64,000 nt of DNA from Calamus simplicifolius (lineage: Eukaryota; Streptophyta; Magnoliopsida; Arecales; Arecaceae): assembly GCA_900491605.1 (NCBI GenBank), contig UESW01003902.1, positions 1,395,524 through 1,459,523 of the forward strand. The letters run 5' to 3'. Below the pieces are notes generated by a model. The model did no database searches. It saw nothing but the letters and a program-made list of their open reading frames with translations, and had not been told where the DNA came from. The translations under genes and the position numbers were made by a program. The stretch's first letter is position 1, and each line of letters starts with the position of its first letter. This document shows, in pieces, positions 19,902 to 31,863 of the stretch.

Positions 19902-21137
19902 ATGGCATCTAGCAGTCTCAAATTGAATTTTGAGAAGTTTGATGGAGAGGATATACATGAAGCAACCAGAGGGTTTCAAGGAATCTAGATTGGAAGAAAA
20001 AGTGTGTCTACTAAAGAAATCTCTCTATGGTTTGAAGCAGTCACTCCGTCAGTGGTACAAAAAGTTTGATACTTTTATTTTGGGCCTTGGATTTTCTAGA
20101 TGTAACATGATGCTTGTGTCTATATGAGAGATGTGGATGAGAATGATGCACTGTATCTCCTTCTGTATGTGGATGATATGCTCATTACCAGTAGGAGTAT
20201 TGAAATAGTGAATAGACTGAAATATGCATTATCAATAGAATTTGAGATGAAGGATTTGGAATCAGCTAGGAAAATACTTGGGATAAAATTTTCAGAGATA
20301 GGGCCAAGAAAATTCTACACTTGTTATTGGGTAGATATATTCAGAAGGTGTTGGAGAGGTTTAGGATGGATAAGGCCAAACCAGTTGGAACACCTTTGGC
20401 TAGTCACATATCTCTTTCTAAGTTACAAAATTCCAGATAGATGAAGAGAAAGAGTACATGAAGAGAGTTTCATATGCTAGCATAGTGGGCAGCATTATGT
20501 ATACTATAATATATTGCATGCCTGACATAGCACATACAGTAAGCCAGATGAGCAGATTCATGGCAAACCCAGGGAAGGAGCACTGGAAGGCACTCAAGTG
20601 GATTTTGAGGTACCTTCAGGAAACTCGTAGACTTGGTCTATTTTTTGGGTAGCAAGAAGGACCTAAGGAGAATTCTAATATCTCAAATAAGTCATTAGAT
20701 CCATTGAAAGGGTTTGTGGATGCAAATTTTGCTGATGATCTGGATACAAGAAGGTCTACCATAGGGTATGTGTTCAGCATGTATGGTGGACTAATTTCTT
20801 GAAGATCAATCCTTCAACCTATTACAGCTTTGTCTACAACAGAAACTAAGTATATAGGGATTACAGAGGCTGCCAAGGAGGCTCTTTGGTTGAAGAAACT
20901 CATCATGAAAATAGATGTAAAGTAAGGTATAATATTGCATATAGATGTGAGGAATCACAAATCAGAGAATTGGTTGAAGAAGGTGAAGTGGAGTTGGTCA
21001 AAGTCCATACAAAGAAGAACCAAACGGATGCACTCACGAAGACTCTTCCATGGGATAACTTTCTCTCATGTGTGACACTGATGGGTTTGAGGGAGTATGC
21101 AGATTTTGCAGAGGTTTTGAAGCACCAAGGTGGAGAT
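19902..21137 (+). pseudogene. Deleted gag-pol of the Copia element (gag start, RT, RNase H)
   Basis: The frame begins MASSSLKLNFEKFDGE, a typical Copia gag start. Within a GATGGAGAGG word near 19940 it changes into reverse transcriptase sequence (IYMKQPEGF, LKKSLYGLKQS, QWYKKFD). The YVDD active site is present at about 20166-20177 (LLLYVDDMLI). RNase H words follow (YASIVGSIMY, MSRFMANPGKEHWKALKWILRYL, TKTLP) with stops near 20125, 20444 and 20652. The deletion junction, short matching bases included, explains the loss of protease and integrase. It is not functional. Confidence 0.85.
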
Positions 21138-22000
21138 TGTAGAGCCTGATATGGTACTCCAAAGCTGGATTGGGTAAGAGGATGCCCATGGCACTTCATC
21201 TATGAGGTGACGCCCAAGGGGGGCATGTGGTTCACGTTTTCTCATGGGTCTAGGATTGGTTTTAGTCCTAGGGTGGAGGTTTATGGGTTCCACGGGTTCA
21301 AGACCCAAGTTGTTGGGTCTTGAGAGAGCTAGTCTGTCATTGGGCCGGGTTTGGGTCCAAGGTGTGGATTGATCCAAGAGAGCTTTTTAGGGTTTATTAT
21401 GCATGCAATTAGGCATCTTTTTTTGTCTTGGAAGCAATCATGGGTCGTGGGTTATTTTAAGAGGCTTTATGTAATCGTCCAAGAAGAGAGAAGAAGAAGC
21501 ATGCAGAATCCTTTTCTTTCTGTTAATCAATCCGTATCTCTTTTCTTCTCTAATGCGCATGATTCCTTCTCTCTTGCATTTCATCCCTCTCATACATTGA
21601 TACCCTAGATCTTTAGGGCTTTTTGCTGCTGCCATCTAATCCCTAAAAGTCTTTCTTGTAATCGATTTCCCAAGGATGAAGAAAGCTGCACGTTCTTGGA
21701 GAAGAAAGAAATCCTAGACACTCTTCATCCAAGAAGTCATCCCTTTCTTGATTGTGGATTTGATTTGAAGGTTCACAAGAGAAGGAAGAGTGATCACGAC
21801 CCTCTTTTGTAATCTTAGGGTACAAGAAATCAAGAAAAATCCTAGTTTCCATCTATTGAAAAAATTTATTAATATCAAGATTTAAAATTTTGCTGTAAAA
21901 TTTTAGCAGGATATCATTTTGCTTCCATATCTCTATATAATTTGGGAGTGATTAAATTCGTACAATCCTTCAAAGATCAAAGAGAAAGAATATCCCTTCA
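21138..22000 (+). repeat. 3' LTR of the deleted Copia element
   Basis: This 863-bp LTR follows the AGGTGGAGAT purine tract and is followed by the ATTAC target duplication at 22001-22005. Confidence 0.9.
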
Positions 22001-22005
22001 ATTAC

Positions 22006-22548
22006 CAACCAAACGGATGACAAGGAAGAGGTCAATCATAACCAACCCATCGTATCATATTGTTGGAAAAGCCAAATTGTCTAGTGTCAGCTATAACCAA
22101 CTCATCAAATCGTATTAGGGGAAAAGCGATGTGTTTTTTATACATAACAAACATAGCAGCTACTCAAAAGGTTCAGATGCACGAAGTGAAAGCAGTCCAA
22201 GGGAAGAAAAGGGGGAAAATCTGTGGTTATTTTATGACATCAGTATCAGTTCGTCCAGTAACGAAGTACGCTGGTTAAAAAAATCCAAATATTAAGGTAA
22301 AAAATAAGAAAGGAAATAACTCGGACGACATCTGTATATGTACTCAATACAATCACAACTAGTGTCGCAAGTTGTCTAGCAAAAAAGTACTCCCACAGAG
22401 GCTGCATTTCACTGGGCTGAGACAGCTCTATCTGCATTTTCTCACATCTCTACATCTCCAAATTAATGTCGCTTCAGCTCAGAAACTCTTGAAAACAATC
22501 TTCTGCCAAGCCTTCTGACTTCACTTAGAATTTTAGGTCTAGGATCCA
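22006..22548. other. Intergenic spacer between two Copia insertions
   Basis: No gene or repeat was recognised in this 540-bp stretch. It presumably is the older target DNA separating the two Copia elements. Short open frames here look random. Confidence 0.5.
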
Positions 22549-22553
22549 TAATG

Positions 22554-23043
22554 TGTTGGAAATTAGACCTTTTGGTGAAGATCATCACCATGAAGCCAAG
22601 AATCATTCATGTTTAATTATCAAGAATTCATAATCGATAAACAAAGTATACCTGAATCCATATTGCTTGATTGCTCTTCAGAGCCCTGCGGTTGGCCTTC
22701 CATATCAACACGTACTCCTAGAGAGCCCTTTAGAATTTTTCTAGGCTATTCTTTCTGATGATGGGATTCAGAAAGAAGATCGTGCATGCGATCCAAGGAC
22801 CATAACCGCTATATATAGATAATTTCATCATTATCTTTTGGTATTTCTATTTTAGCCCATCATAAAAATAGAAATAACTCCTTAGGTCTCTACACATTAA
22901 AGGGCCACACCTAATCAGATATATTAAAGCCCAAATCACTGAAACCTCAGCTGATCACTTTTAATTGGGCTTAACCTTATTTGACAGTCCACAACACATA
23001 ATTATTTCACATATAAGCCCAATGTTGGATTAAAAATCCAACA
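22554..23043 (-). repeat. 3' LTR of the - strand Copia element
   Basis: This 490-bp LTR starts TGTTGGA and ends CCAACA on the + strand. It is about 50 bp longer than its partner at 28914-29352, mainly because of a segment near 22780-22830 missing from the other copy. Confidence 0.9.
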
Positions 23044-23609
23044 ATCTCCCACTGGGCTATATGTGTAACCTTATAATTATGTTGCAAAAATAACCATATG
23101 AGCTCAATTTTACTGTCATTACTGAAATATATCTCTAACCAATCCGGTCCATCAACCATACCAACATAGGATCAAAGCGGCCTTTGTTATATCTATCATA
23201 ACTCGATCCATCAATGGTTACGTATGTTGATACAATTGAATGACATGGATCATGATGTGGATGTGTAGCATAAAAATTATATATAATGTGATCTTAACAT
23301 GCCTATTTCTAACTAGTCCTTCTTAAACTTGAGTGAGATCAAAACTTTAACATAATTGTATAGAGTGTACTGAACTGAATGAAATACTTTATTTCTGATA
23401 AAAAATATCCAAACACATAAGTGTGTACAAACCAAATATAAAGCATAATATAGAAGCAATACAAATTCCCACTGAATCTAAGCATCGTCATGCTCTATAA
23501 CGCCCATGTGAGCAGTATGCTCATGAAAGACCTTGGGCGGCATACTCTTTGTAAGGAGATCTGCAACCATGGAGTTTGTCCCTATATGCTCTATAGAAAT
23601 ATGACCACT

Positions 23610-26600
23610 CTATACTCTTTCCTTTACAATCAGAAACTTGATGTCAATATGCTTTGACTTGGTCGAGCTCCTATTGTTGTTGGAATACAATACGGCTGAT
23701 TTGTTGTCATAAAATAACTTTAGCGGTCTTTCAATTCCTTCCAATATGCGCAGCCCAGTGACAAAATTTTTTAGCCATATTCCATGATTGGATGCCTCAT
23801 AACATGCTATAAATTCTGCTGCCATGGTAGAAGAAGCTATGAGTGTCTGTTTTGCACTTCTCCAAGAAATAGCCCCACCACCTAACAGATATATATAGCC
23901 CGAAGTGGATCTTTTACTATCTTGACATCCCGCAAAGTCTGAGTCAGAATACCCAATGATCTCAAAATGATCTGATCCCCTATATGTGAGCATGTAATCT
24001 TTTGTTCTTTTCATATATCTCATAACCCTTTTGGCTGCTTTCCAGTGATCCATACCTGGATTGCTTAAATATCTGCCTAACATTCCAACAATGTACACAA
24101 TATCCGGACGCATACAAACTTGAGCATACATTAAACTCCCTACAACCGAAGCATAAGGAATCTTCTACATCTCTTCAACTTCAAGGTTTCCTTTTGGGCA
24201 CTGATTAATACTGAATTTATCTCCTTTAGCGACAGGGGTATCACCTGGTTTGTAATTTGCATGCCAAATCTCTTAAGTACTTTATCGATATCCAAGGATA
24301 CCCTGAGAATGATCTCGATGTATCTGAATTCCCAATACAAAAGAGGCATCACCAAGATCTTTCATTTAAAAATTGCTTGATAGAAATCTCTTGGTTTCGT
24401 CCAACATGCCTATATCATTTGTGGCAAACAAAATGTCATCCATATACAAAATCAAAAAAATATATTTACTCCCACTGAACTTGTAATACACACAATCATC
24501 AACTGCATTCACTTCAAAATTAAATGAGAGAATTATTGATGAAATTTGTGGTATCATTGACAAGAAACTTGCTTTAATCCATAAATGGATTTTGTCAATT
24601 TGCAAACCATTTTCTTTGGGTCTCTGACACAAAGTTTTTGGTTGCACCATATAAATTATCTCATCAATGTCTCCATTGAGAAACATCGTCTTGACATCCA
24701 TTTGATAGAGTTCCATATCATACTGTGCAACAAGAGCCATGATTGTCCTAAAAGAGTCCTTCGATGAAACTGGAGAGAAGGTCTATTTAAAGTCAATCCC
24801 TTCCTTTTGAGTATAGCCTTTAGCCACAAAACGAGCTTTATACCTTTCCACATTACCCTTTGAATCCCGTTTGATCTTAAAAATCCATTTGCAACCAATG
24901 GGTTTCATTCCTTCTGGTAATGGATAAGTTCCCAAATTTTATTCTTGCATAGACTTATACTCTTCTTTCATTGCTTTAATCCACTTTTCTGAATTGGAAC
25001 CTTGTATGGCTTGAAGGAAGTTGACAGGATCATCTTCCATCATGCCATTATTTTCCTCATGTTCCTGAAGAAACACTATCTGGAATAGCATTCTTTCTTT
25101 CTCTAGTGGATCGCCGCAAAGGCACTTGTTCTTGAGGTTGTTGAGTTTGTACCTCTGAGGGTTGAAAAATAATTTCTTGTTGTTCTGGAATTGCAACTTG
25201 ATCATTATCAAAAGCAATTATAGGAATAGGAACTAGCTGCTCTTCAACAAGAGTAGTAGGTTCCAATTCCTCCTCAAATACAAAGTCTCTAACTTTATTT
25301 CTCCCCCAAACTTAATATCCTCAAAGAACGTTGCAGTTCCCGTCTCAAAAATTATCCTTGATTTGGGATCATAAAACTTGTAACCCCTGGATCGCTCAGA
25401 ATAACCAACAAAATAGCTACTCACTGTCCTGGAGTCTAATTTCTTTTATGTGGCCTATAAGGCCTTGCCTCAGCTGGACATCCCCAAACATAAAATGCTT
25501 TAGATTAGGCTTCCATCCTATCCAAAGCTCATAAGGTGTTTTGATAGCTACTTTAGTTGGTACTCTATTCAGAATGTAGGCTGTTGTCTTTAGTGCCTCT
25601 CCTTAGAGTGACTCTGGTAAGGTAGAATGACAAATCATACTCCTTACCATATCCTTAAAAGTCATGTTTTGTCTTTCAGCTACACCATTCATGCGAGGTG
25701 ACCCTGGCATGGTGTATTGTGGGATAATTCCACTTCTCTAGGTATCTGGCAAATGATCCTGGACGTTATTCACCTGATCCATCATATCTACAGTAATATT
25801 CACCACCACGGTCAGATCTGACTCCTTTAATCCTTTTGCTGAGTTGAAGCTCAACTTCAGCTTTAAATAATTTGAACGCGTCCAAAACTTGACTTTTCAT
25901 GAATAAGAAATAGGTATGAATATCTTGAATAATCATTTATAATATTATAAAATTATTGACCATTCCAAGGAGTAAGAAATGGTCCATAAATATCCGTATG
26001 TACCAACTCTAAGACTTTCATAGTTCTATATGCACCCAATTTCTTGTTTTTGGTCTGTTTGCCCTTAATGCAATCAACACAGACATTAAAGTTTATAAAA
26101 TCAAGAGAATCCAAAATTCCATCTGACACAAGTTGTTCAACTCTATTTCTAGAAATGTGACCTAATCGCTTATGCCATAATGTTCCTGAATTTTCATTGC
26201 AAATCTTACGCTTAGTACCTCTTGATTCCATATTCAGGGTTTCATTATAAGCAACAGTATCAAGAAATATAGATTGCCATACACCATAAGAGAACCAGTT
26301 CCAATAATATTTGAATTTTAACGAAAGACTAAACTGACTATTTCTAAATGAACAATAATATCCTAATTTGTCCAAAGCTGAAATAGAAACCAAATTCCAT
26401 CTAAATGACGGTACTACAAAAGTGTCTTTCAAATCCAAATAATAACCAGAACTTAATAACAATCTAAAATGCCCAATTGCCTCCACATCTACCAACTTGC
26501 CATCTTCCGTATAAATGCATCTTTAGCATCAGTTGGCCTTTGGTAGCTTAGGCAATCCTCCATTAAAACACTGATGTTAGTAGTAGCACCAGAATCTAAC

Positions 26601-26830
26601 CACCAAGTGTTTCTAGGTACTAAAGTTATATTCACTTCAGAACAGATCATATTAAGAAATGTACCTTTCTTTTCATGCCATGCATGAAATTTGAAACATT
26701 CCTTCTTAATGTGTCCAGACTTATTGCAAAAGAAGTAACTGTCTTTATCCTGATTTTGTTTCTTCTTTGTTGGACCCTTAACAGCCTAATTCTTTATTTT
26801 CTTACCTTTATCCTTGCCCTTGAAGTTATT
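23610..26830 (-). pseudogene. Copia gag-pol remnant (zinc knuckle, protease, integrase, RT, RNase H)
   Basis: Reading down the - strand, a zinc-knuckle remnant near 26740-26690 (FFCNKSGHIKKEC, with the first cysteine replaced by tyrosine) is followed by a protease site WWLDSGATTNIS near 26600. Next come a GAG-pre-integrase region (26495-25953: LWHKRLGHIS, CVDCIKGKQTK, HTDIYGPF), integrase C-terminal parts (25424-25057), reverse transcriptase (24898-24140, with FLILYMDDILFA as a YMDD variant of the active site) and RNase H (24131-23610: SKRSTSGYIYLLGGGAISW, SSTMAAEFIACYEA). Integrase catalytic core sequence between 25950 and 25430 is heavily damaged. The order is that of Ty1/Copia. It is non-functional. 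Confidence 0.85.
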
Positions 26831-26839
26831 ACTATTAAG

Positions 26840-28913
26840 GACTGGCACTGAATTGAGTTTAGCAGAAATATTAGTAACATTAGCTGTAAAATAAAAGTAA
26901 TACATAAATAACATGCTCATATAAATAATTAACACCAAATATCAATAAATTTAAATAATAGTAAATCTCATCTCAAGATATCCAATGCAACATTAATATC
27001 AAGTCTTTGGACAGAAATATTAACTGCTAGTGGTACTCTTGTTGTAATGATCAAACACTAACAATAATGCATATCAAATAATAAATCTATCTTTGGATCA
27101 ATTATTACTCACATGTAAATCCTTATAATCGTTACATGTTTACCATCACACATATGTGTAGTTCGGCCAAGCATTAACCTTCCTTTGGGCCGATTAATAC
27201 CCGCATGAAACATACACATACACAGCATCCAACATCCTTCATGAACCATCTGCACAAGAGAGGTCACTTTGGTATCTTGTTTCAATTAGTTCAATTTCGA
27301 ACGATGGACAAATTTATTAGGCATAAAAATACAATTAATTTGAATTTGATTGAACCTTTTAAAAAATAACGATATGTTATTTTGTGGTTCCAACTTAATC
27401 TTTATAATTTATCCTAATGGATAAAGCTTTACTTTATGGAACCAATTAAACCATACAGAAGGAGGTTGCTCATGCTTACAAAATTAAAAATAATAATTTT
27501 TAATGAAAGCCCAAAAATATTGCCAAAGGCATTCATGCATTAATTATTCATAAATGTTATCCCCTTCCACATGGTTTATAAAAATGGCCAAACTGGACTC
27601 CACTCAACTAGAACGTAACGCATTCAATTTTAGCGGAGCCTACGGACGAGTTCCATGATTTTCTTTAGACTTTCGGTGAAGAAATTCAACACCCCTTTTG
27701 GAGATTTAATTACGGAATAGGGTGTTATAAATTAATAAAAACAGGAGGAATTCCAAGCAAGGAAAGATTTTCCAGATTTCCGCTAGAATTCCACGCAACT
27801 TTCTTTGGAGTTCCATGGAACTAATTTATGCAACACCCTCTATTACCTCTATATTAATGCCATGCATTTGTGGCTACAACCAAATTTTCAGCGGAAAAAT
27901 TGGTCATACAAGATCCCACAAAAATTCTTCCCAATTGAGTGGACATAATGGGAAAAAAATTCTTAAACAGTTCTCTTAAAAAAATGAGATAACATGTCAA
28001 AAATACACCTTAACGCATTATGATTTTAAAAGGAAACCAACCCCATTCGGTTACCCCAATCCATGGAATTTCAGAATCCCACGCAACGCAATAGAATCAG
28101 TTATCCTAATAAATTTTGTGAAATTCATGTTAGGTAATGGAATCATGAAAATATCAGGATTTCTTTTTCTTTCTTAACGCCCACTGAAGATTTGAGGGAA
28201 GAAAACTGGATTCATTAGGTAATGGAATCCTAGAAATATCAGGATTTCCTTTTCTTTCCTAACGCCCACGAGGAAGAGAATCTGGATTCACAATCCCCTT
28301 TCGAGAGGGGATATGGAAACTCCATGCAACTGCCTATCTCAGATTTCTAGTAACTCCACATAACGCCCCTTTTCTCTTCTGTTTCCATGAAAAATCGTGG
28401 AACTTAAAGCCAAAGGAAAGCCTTAATTTTTTTTTCAATTGCATAATAGAAAAGAGGCAACCTGATTTCCAATGAAGGCAAGGCAATGCGTTCGAAAAAA
28501 AATTTAGTAGGAAAAAAAATTCCAATGAATTGAACACATTACCGATAAATTATTTTATTTAAAATTAAATATAAATTTAATTTTATCAAAAAATTAACTT
28601 TATCTTATCAGATAAAAGTTATCTGATCTGTCTCTTAAAACGAAGAGGACCGCGTGAGACTTACGATGCATCGAATATCTTTCGCTTTTAACATCAAAAT
28701 TCATAATTATTTTGATGCACTATGACTTTTATTTAAAAATCTGGATCTACAGATATTAAAAATATCATTGGCATCAAAATAAAAAACTAATGAATGTTTA
28801 TCTCATAGTTGCTAAATAAAACCAAAGAAGTCATATATACAAATACAAATAGCAATGCATATAACAAAAAAATTTACTCAACAATTCAACATGAATAGGG
28901 CTCTGATACCAAT
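26840..28913 (-). other. Non-coding 5' interior of the Copia element
   Basis: Two kilobases between the primer-binding site and the zinc knuckle lack any gag-like frame. Several phrases recur, for example around 28140-28190 and 28215-28265 (TAATGGAATC, ATCAGGATTTC, TTTCTTTCYTAACGCCCAC). The gag region has either been replaced or decayed beyond recognition. Confidence 0.5.
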
Positions 28914-29352
28914 TGTTGTTGATTAGATCTGAACCTTTTGGTGAAGACTATCACCATGAAGCCCAAGAATCATTCATGTTTAATCATCAAGAATCCATAA
29001 TCGACAAACGGAAGCGTACCTAAATCCATATTGCTTGATTGCTCTTCAGAGCCCTGCGGTTGGCCTTTCAGATCAACACGTACTCCCAGAGTCCCTTAAA
29101 ATTTTCTCTAGGCTATTCTTTCTGATGATGGGATTCAGAAAAGAAGACCATAACCGCATCATTATCTTTTAGTATTTCTATTTTAGCCCATCATAAAAAT
29201 AGAAATAACTTCTCTACACATTAAAAGGTCACACCTAATCAGATACATTGAAACCTCAACTGATCACTTTTAATTGGGCTTAACCTTATTTGACAGTCCA
29301 CAATACATAATTATTTCACATATAAGCCCAATGCTGAATTAAAAATCCAACA
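28914..29352 (-). repeat. 5' LTR of the - strand Copia element
   Basis: This 439-bp LTR lies directly beside the primer-binding site. It begins TGTTGTTGATTAG instead of TGTTGGAAATTAG, so its end has been altered. Confidence 0.88.
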
Positions 29353-29357
29353 TAATG

Positions 29358-30660
29358 ATCATAAGGTATAGTCTTGAACATGCATATACTATTTTCATAC
29401 TATTTTCAGCATCTGCCTTTTTGTATTTTTATATGTTTTCCTGTTATTTATTTGCATAGTACTCTAGAGGATCGAACGTAGGTGTGGGCGGACTATTCTC
29501 ATTTCTCTCCATCTCTTTCACAGTTAGGCCTGTTTATAAAAAAAAATGAAAAAAAAAGAGAGAAAGATAAAGAAAAACCGAATAATTCGCATCCGATAAA
29601 ATTCTGTTCTACCTAAAAATACTTCATCTTTATAGCTAAACTAATTAAGCCTTTTCATTTTGCACTGCAAGATGAAAATGTACTTATGAATATACATGTT
29701 TATTGATCTCTTTATTCACCATTGCTAAAAAATCAAATCAAGATTCTTCACTTGATCAATACCACAAATTTGATCGACATAAACTGGCAACCTAAAAAAA
29801 TTTTGGACATGAAGAAACTTGTTTTCCAAATCCTTTTAGCACAGTGGATACCAAAAATCAGGGACTCCCTTGTACTTCATACCCACACAGCGATCGTTGA
29901 AAATTAGCATTCAATAGTTTGAGGTACAATGACTTTTGCTAGAAAAGTGGCTTCACTATAGAATGTCAATTGTCCACCTCTGTGACCACGTTTACTCTGT
30001 TATTATGCACCAAGACACTTATCATAAGCTGGGTTATCATGCACCTCAGAGTTTCCATTGTCTGAAATACGTAACAGAGCCACACAGAACCACAAATCCC
30101 TGAACATGTCTGTCACCACGAAATCGTCATACTCTGCTGAATGACTTTGCGAAGGCAGAAATGCACAACTTGGTCGAGAGTACTCCAAAGTCCAAACCAT
30201 GATATTTTCAAGGTGAGGTGACAATATCTTAGTTTCGACGGTGGGTTGAGGTAAAATCTAAATTATGGTCTGATTCATTAGCAGCATCCCACAAAATCTT
30301 GTACAGGTTAGTTGGACTTCAGCAATTGCATTTATTCTCACTAGCATTTATCGCCCGTCTACAATAGAGATTGCCCTTGCAGTGGAAAAGAAACTACAAT
30401 GCTGCTGCAAGCCCAGATATTTAATTATTAAGAAACCTCAAATGGTGATAAATGTTTGTAAAACCATAAGAAAAGAAAGGACAGTATAACGAGGTATTTC
30501 ACCTTCCCCTGATAGGACAACCATTAACATGTCTTCCATACAAGAAATAAGTATAAAATCTAAACCCGATAACATGGTGCTTATCAATAACAGAATATAA
30601 GTCAAATTATGTGCCGCGCACAGATTCAAATATCAAGAAATAGAAACTCGATCATAAGAT
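29358..30660. other. 3' flank of GFT1, no clear gene
   Basis: This spacer lies between the Copia element and the stop codon of the transporter gene. The first half is AT-rich. A 73-codon open frame at 30224-30003 on the - strand (for example YDDFVVTDMFRDLWFCVALL) has a protein-like composition but cannot be assigned. No poly(A) signal could be fixed for the transporter. Confidence 0.4.
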
Positions 30661-31746
30661 TCAAACGTTGGAACCCTTAGCAGAGAGTTCGATGTCTCGG
30701 TTCTCATTTTCAGAATCACCATCTTTTATGAGAAGTTGGGAATCGCCATCTTCGACGCCACCACTATCTTCCAGCTTAGATGCTCCAGACTCGCGGTCAG
30801 ATGAAGGCGCTGGCTTGTTAGTAACCGATTGCTGATAAAGAACTCCCCCCACAAGAGTTAAAAGCAAGCAAACCAGGCCAAAGGAGCTTGCATGCTTATC
30901 CCAGATCAACACATTGATAGCAACGGTAAGGAACTTGTTGACAACACCGGTCACGGTAAATGCCGTGGCCGAGATTGCTTTCCTCGCCGCAAACCCAAAG
31001 AAACTGATGAGCAATCCGAAAACGCAGGACAAAGTCACTGCAACAAAAGCATCCAACCTCAACCAACTCCCAGAACTCGACTCAACAGCGGTTAAAACAT
31101 CCGCATACTCCCCTGTCAGGAACCAAAACAGCGGCGCCATCAACAAGGAGAGGAAATTGTTATAGAGAACAAATCCCCATGTATTGAGCCCAAGGTTGGT
31201 CACCATGTGCTTTATGTAAACCATCTCTGTGGTGATGGTAACCAAATATGCAACAGCCCATGAGTATGCGGTGAGGGTGAACGCCGAGTCCGTGATCACA
31301 TACCCAACCGCGCTGCTCAGTATAATGACAAGCGATGCGAATGTGAGCTTCGAGGGACATGGCTGCTTTCTGAAGACCGTATCGGCAATGGCAACCAAGA
31401 GCGGAGTTAGGGATCGGAAAACTATAAACGTATCGACATTGGCATGGCGAAGGAGATTGGTGTTGGTGAAGATGGCGAGATAAAAGACGGTGGCTGCAGG
31501 CAAGAATTTTTTGGCATTCTCGAGGGTGAAAGGATCGTGGTGCAAAAGTTCAAACTTCCCAAGAACCCAGACACCGAGAGCAGCAGTCGAGTACTGCAGC
31601 GCGGTTAAGAGGCCAGGGTAACTGAACTTTGTGATGGCAACCTTGTTTATAATGGCGAGCAGGCTCGAACAGAGAGCATATCCTACGACAAGGCCAGCGG
31701 TACTGGTGGAGTACTGCTTCGAAGCATCGAAGTTAATGACAGCCAT
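30661..31746 (-). CDS. GFT1: Golgi GDP-fucose transporter (GFT1/GONST4 type)
   Basis: This intact single-exon gene encodes 361 residues of the nucleotide-sugar transporter / triose-phosphate translocator superfamily. The protein exchanges cytosolic GDP-sugar for luminal GMP in the Golgi membrane. The closest family I recognise is the plant GDP-L-fucose transporter, which feeds fucosylation of xyloglucan, rhamnogalacturonan II, arabinogalactan proteins and N-glycans. Residues 15-305 form about ten membrane spans. Family words include VVGYALCSSLLAIINK, LAIFTNTNLLRHANVDTF, FRSLTPLLVAIADT and GFAARKAISATAF. GVVNK at 267-271 takes the place of the GALNK-type motif linked with GDP-sugar binding. 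The tail from 306 is acidic, cytosolic and variable. The ATG at 31746 gives the short N-terminus typical of the family. A Gypsy LTR begins about 117 bp upstream. GDP-mannose transport by a close paralogue is the main alternative. Confidence 0.88.
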   Translation of the reverse strand: MAVINFDASKQYSTSTAGLVVGYALCSSLLAIINKVAITKFSYPGLLTALQYSTAALGVWVLGKFELLHHDPFTLENAKKFLPAATVFYLAIFTNTNLLRHANVDTFIVFRSLTPLLVAIADTVFRKQPCPSKLTFASLVIILSSAVGYVITDSAFTLTAYSWAVAYLVTITTEMVYIKHMVTNLGLNTWGFVLYNNFLSLLMAPLFWFLTGEYADVLTAVESSSGSWLRLDAFVAVTLSCVFGLLISFFGFAARKAISATAFTVTGVVNKFLTVAINVLIWDKHASSFGLVCLLLTLVGGVLYQQSVTNKPAPSSDRESGASKLEDSGGVEDGDSQLLIKDGDSENENRDIELSAKGSNV

Positions 31747-31863
31747 GGCCGCCGATTGTTCCCACCGACCTAATTAGCAGGCTTTGATGCTGAAAACCTT
31801 GGTGCCCTAAATCAGCAACCAAAAGAAAAATCGAGGTTTTCAAGAATACATTTGGCCGCCGCN
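31747..31863 (-). other. GFT1 5' leader joined to a Gypsy LTR at an N
   Basis: Only about 117 bases separate the GFT1 start codon from the undetermined base at 31863. LTR homology starts three or four bases later, but the outer 40-45 bp of that LTR (present at 41826-41880) are missing. The junction is therefore either a truncated insertion or a misjoined assembly gap. A GFT1 promoter, if unbroken, must lie within or beyond the LTR. Confidence 0.6.

Larger units (their letters stand above)
18914..22000 (+). mobile_element. Ty1/Copia LTR retrotransposon, internally deleted, with 5-bp target duplication
   Basis: The element is bounded by two LTRs starting TGTAGAGC and ending CCCTTCA and is flanked by the perfect 5-bp duplication ATTAC (18909-18913 and 22001-22005). 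A primer-binding-site-like TAGTATCAAAGC lies just after the 5' LTR (19769) and a purine tract AGGTGGAGAT just before the 3' LTR. The interior is only about 1.37 kb. It holds the first codons of gag joined directly to the reverse transcriptase, so most of gag, protease and integrase are gone. Confidence 0.93.
22554..29352 (-). mobile_element. Ty1/Copia LTR retrotransposon, decayed, with 5-bp target duplication
   Basis: The target duplication TAATG is perfect (22549-22553 and 29353-29357). On the - strand the element reads 5' LTR (29352-28914), primer-binding site TTGGTATCAGAGC (complementary to initiator Met-tRNA, about 28899-28911), interior, a GTGGGAGATT purine tract next to 23043, and 3' LTR (23043-22554). 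Pol words are visible from 26830 down to 23610, with many stops. About 2 kb after the primer site contains no gag frame. Confidence 0.93.

Noticed and set aside
30003..30224. Annotation as a phosphatidylinositol 4-kinase exon
   Set aside because: Only a handful of residues resemble that family, and no neighbouring exon was seen. It is kept as an open question only.
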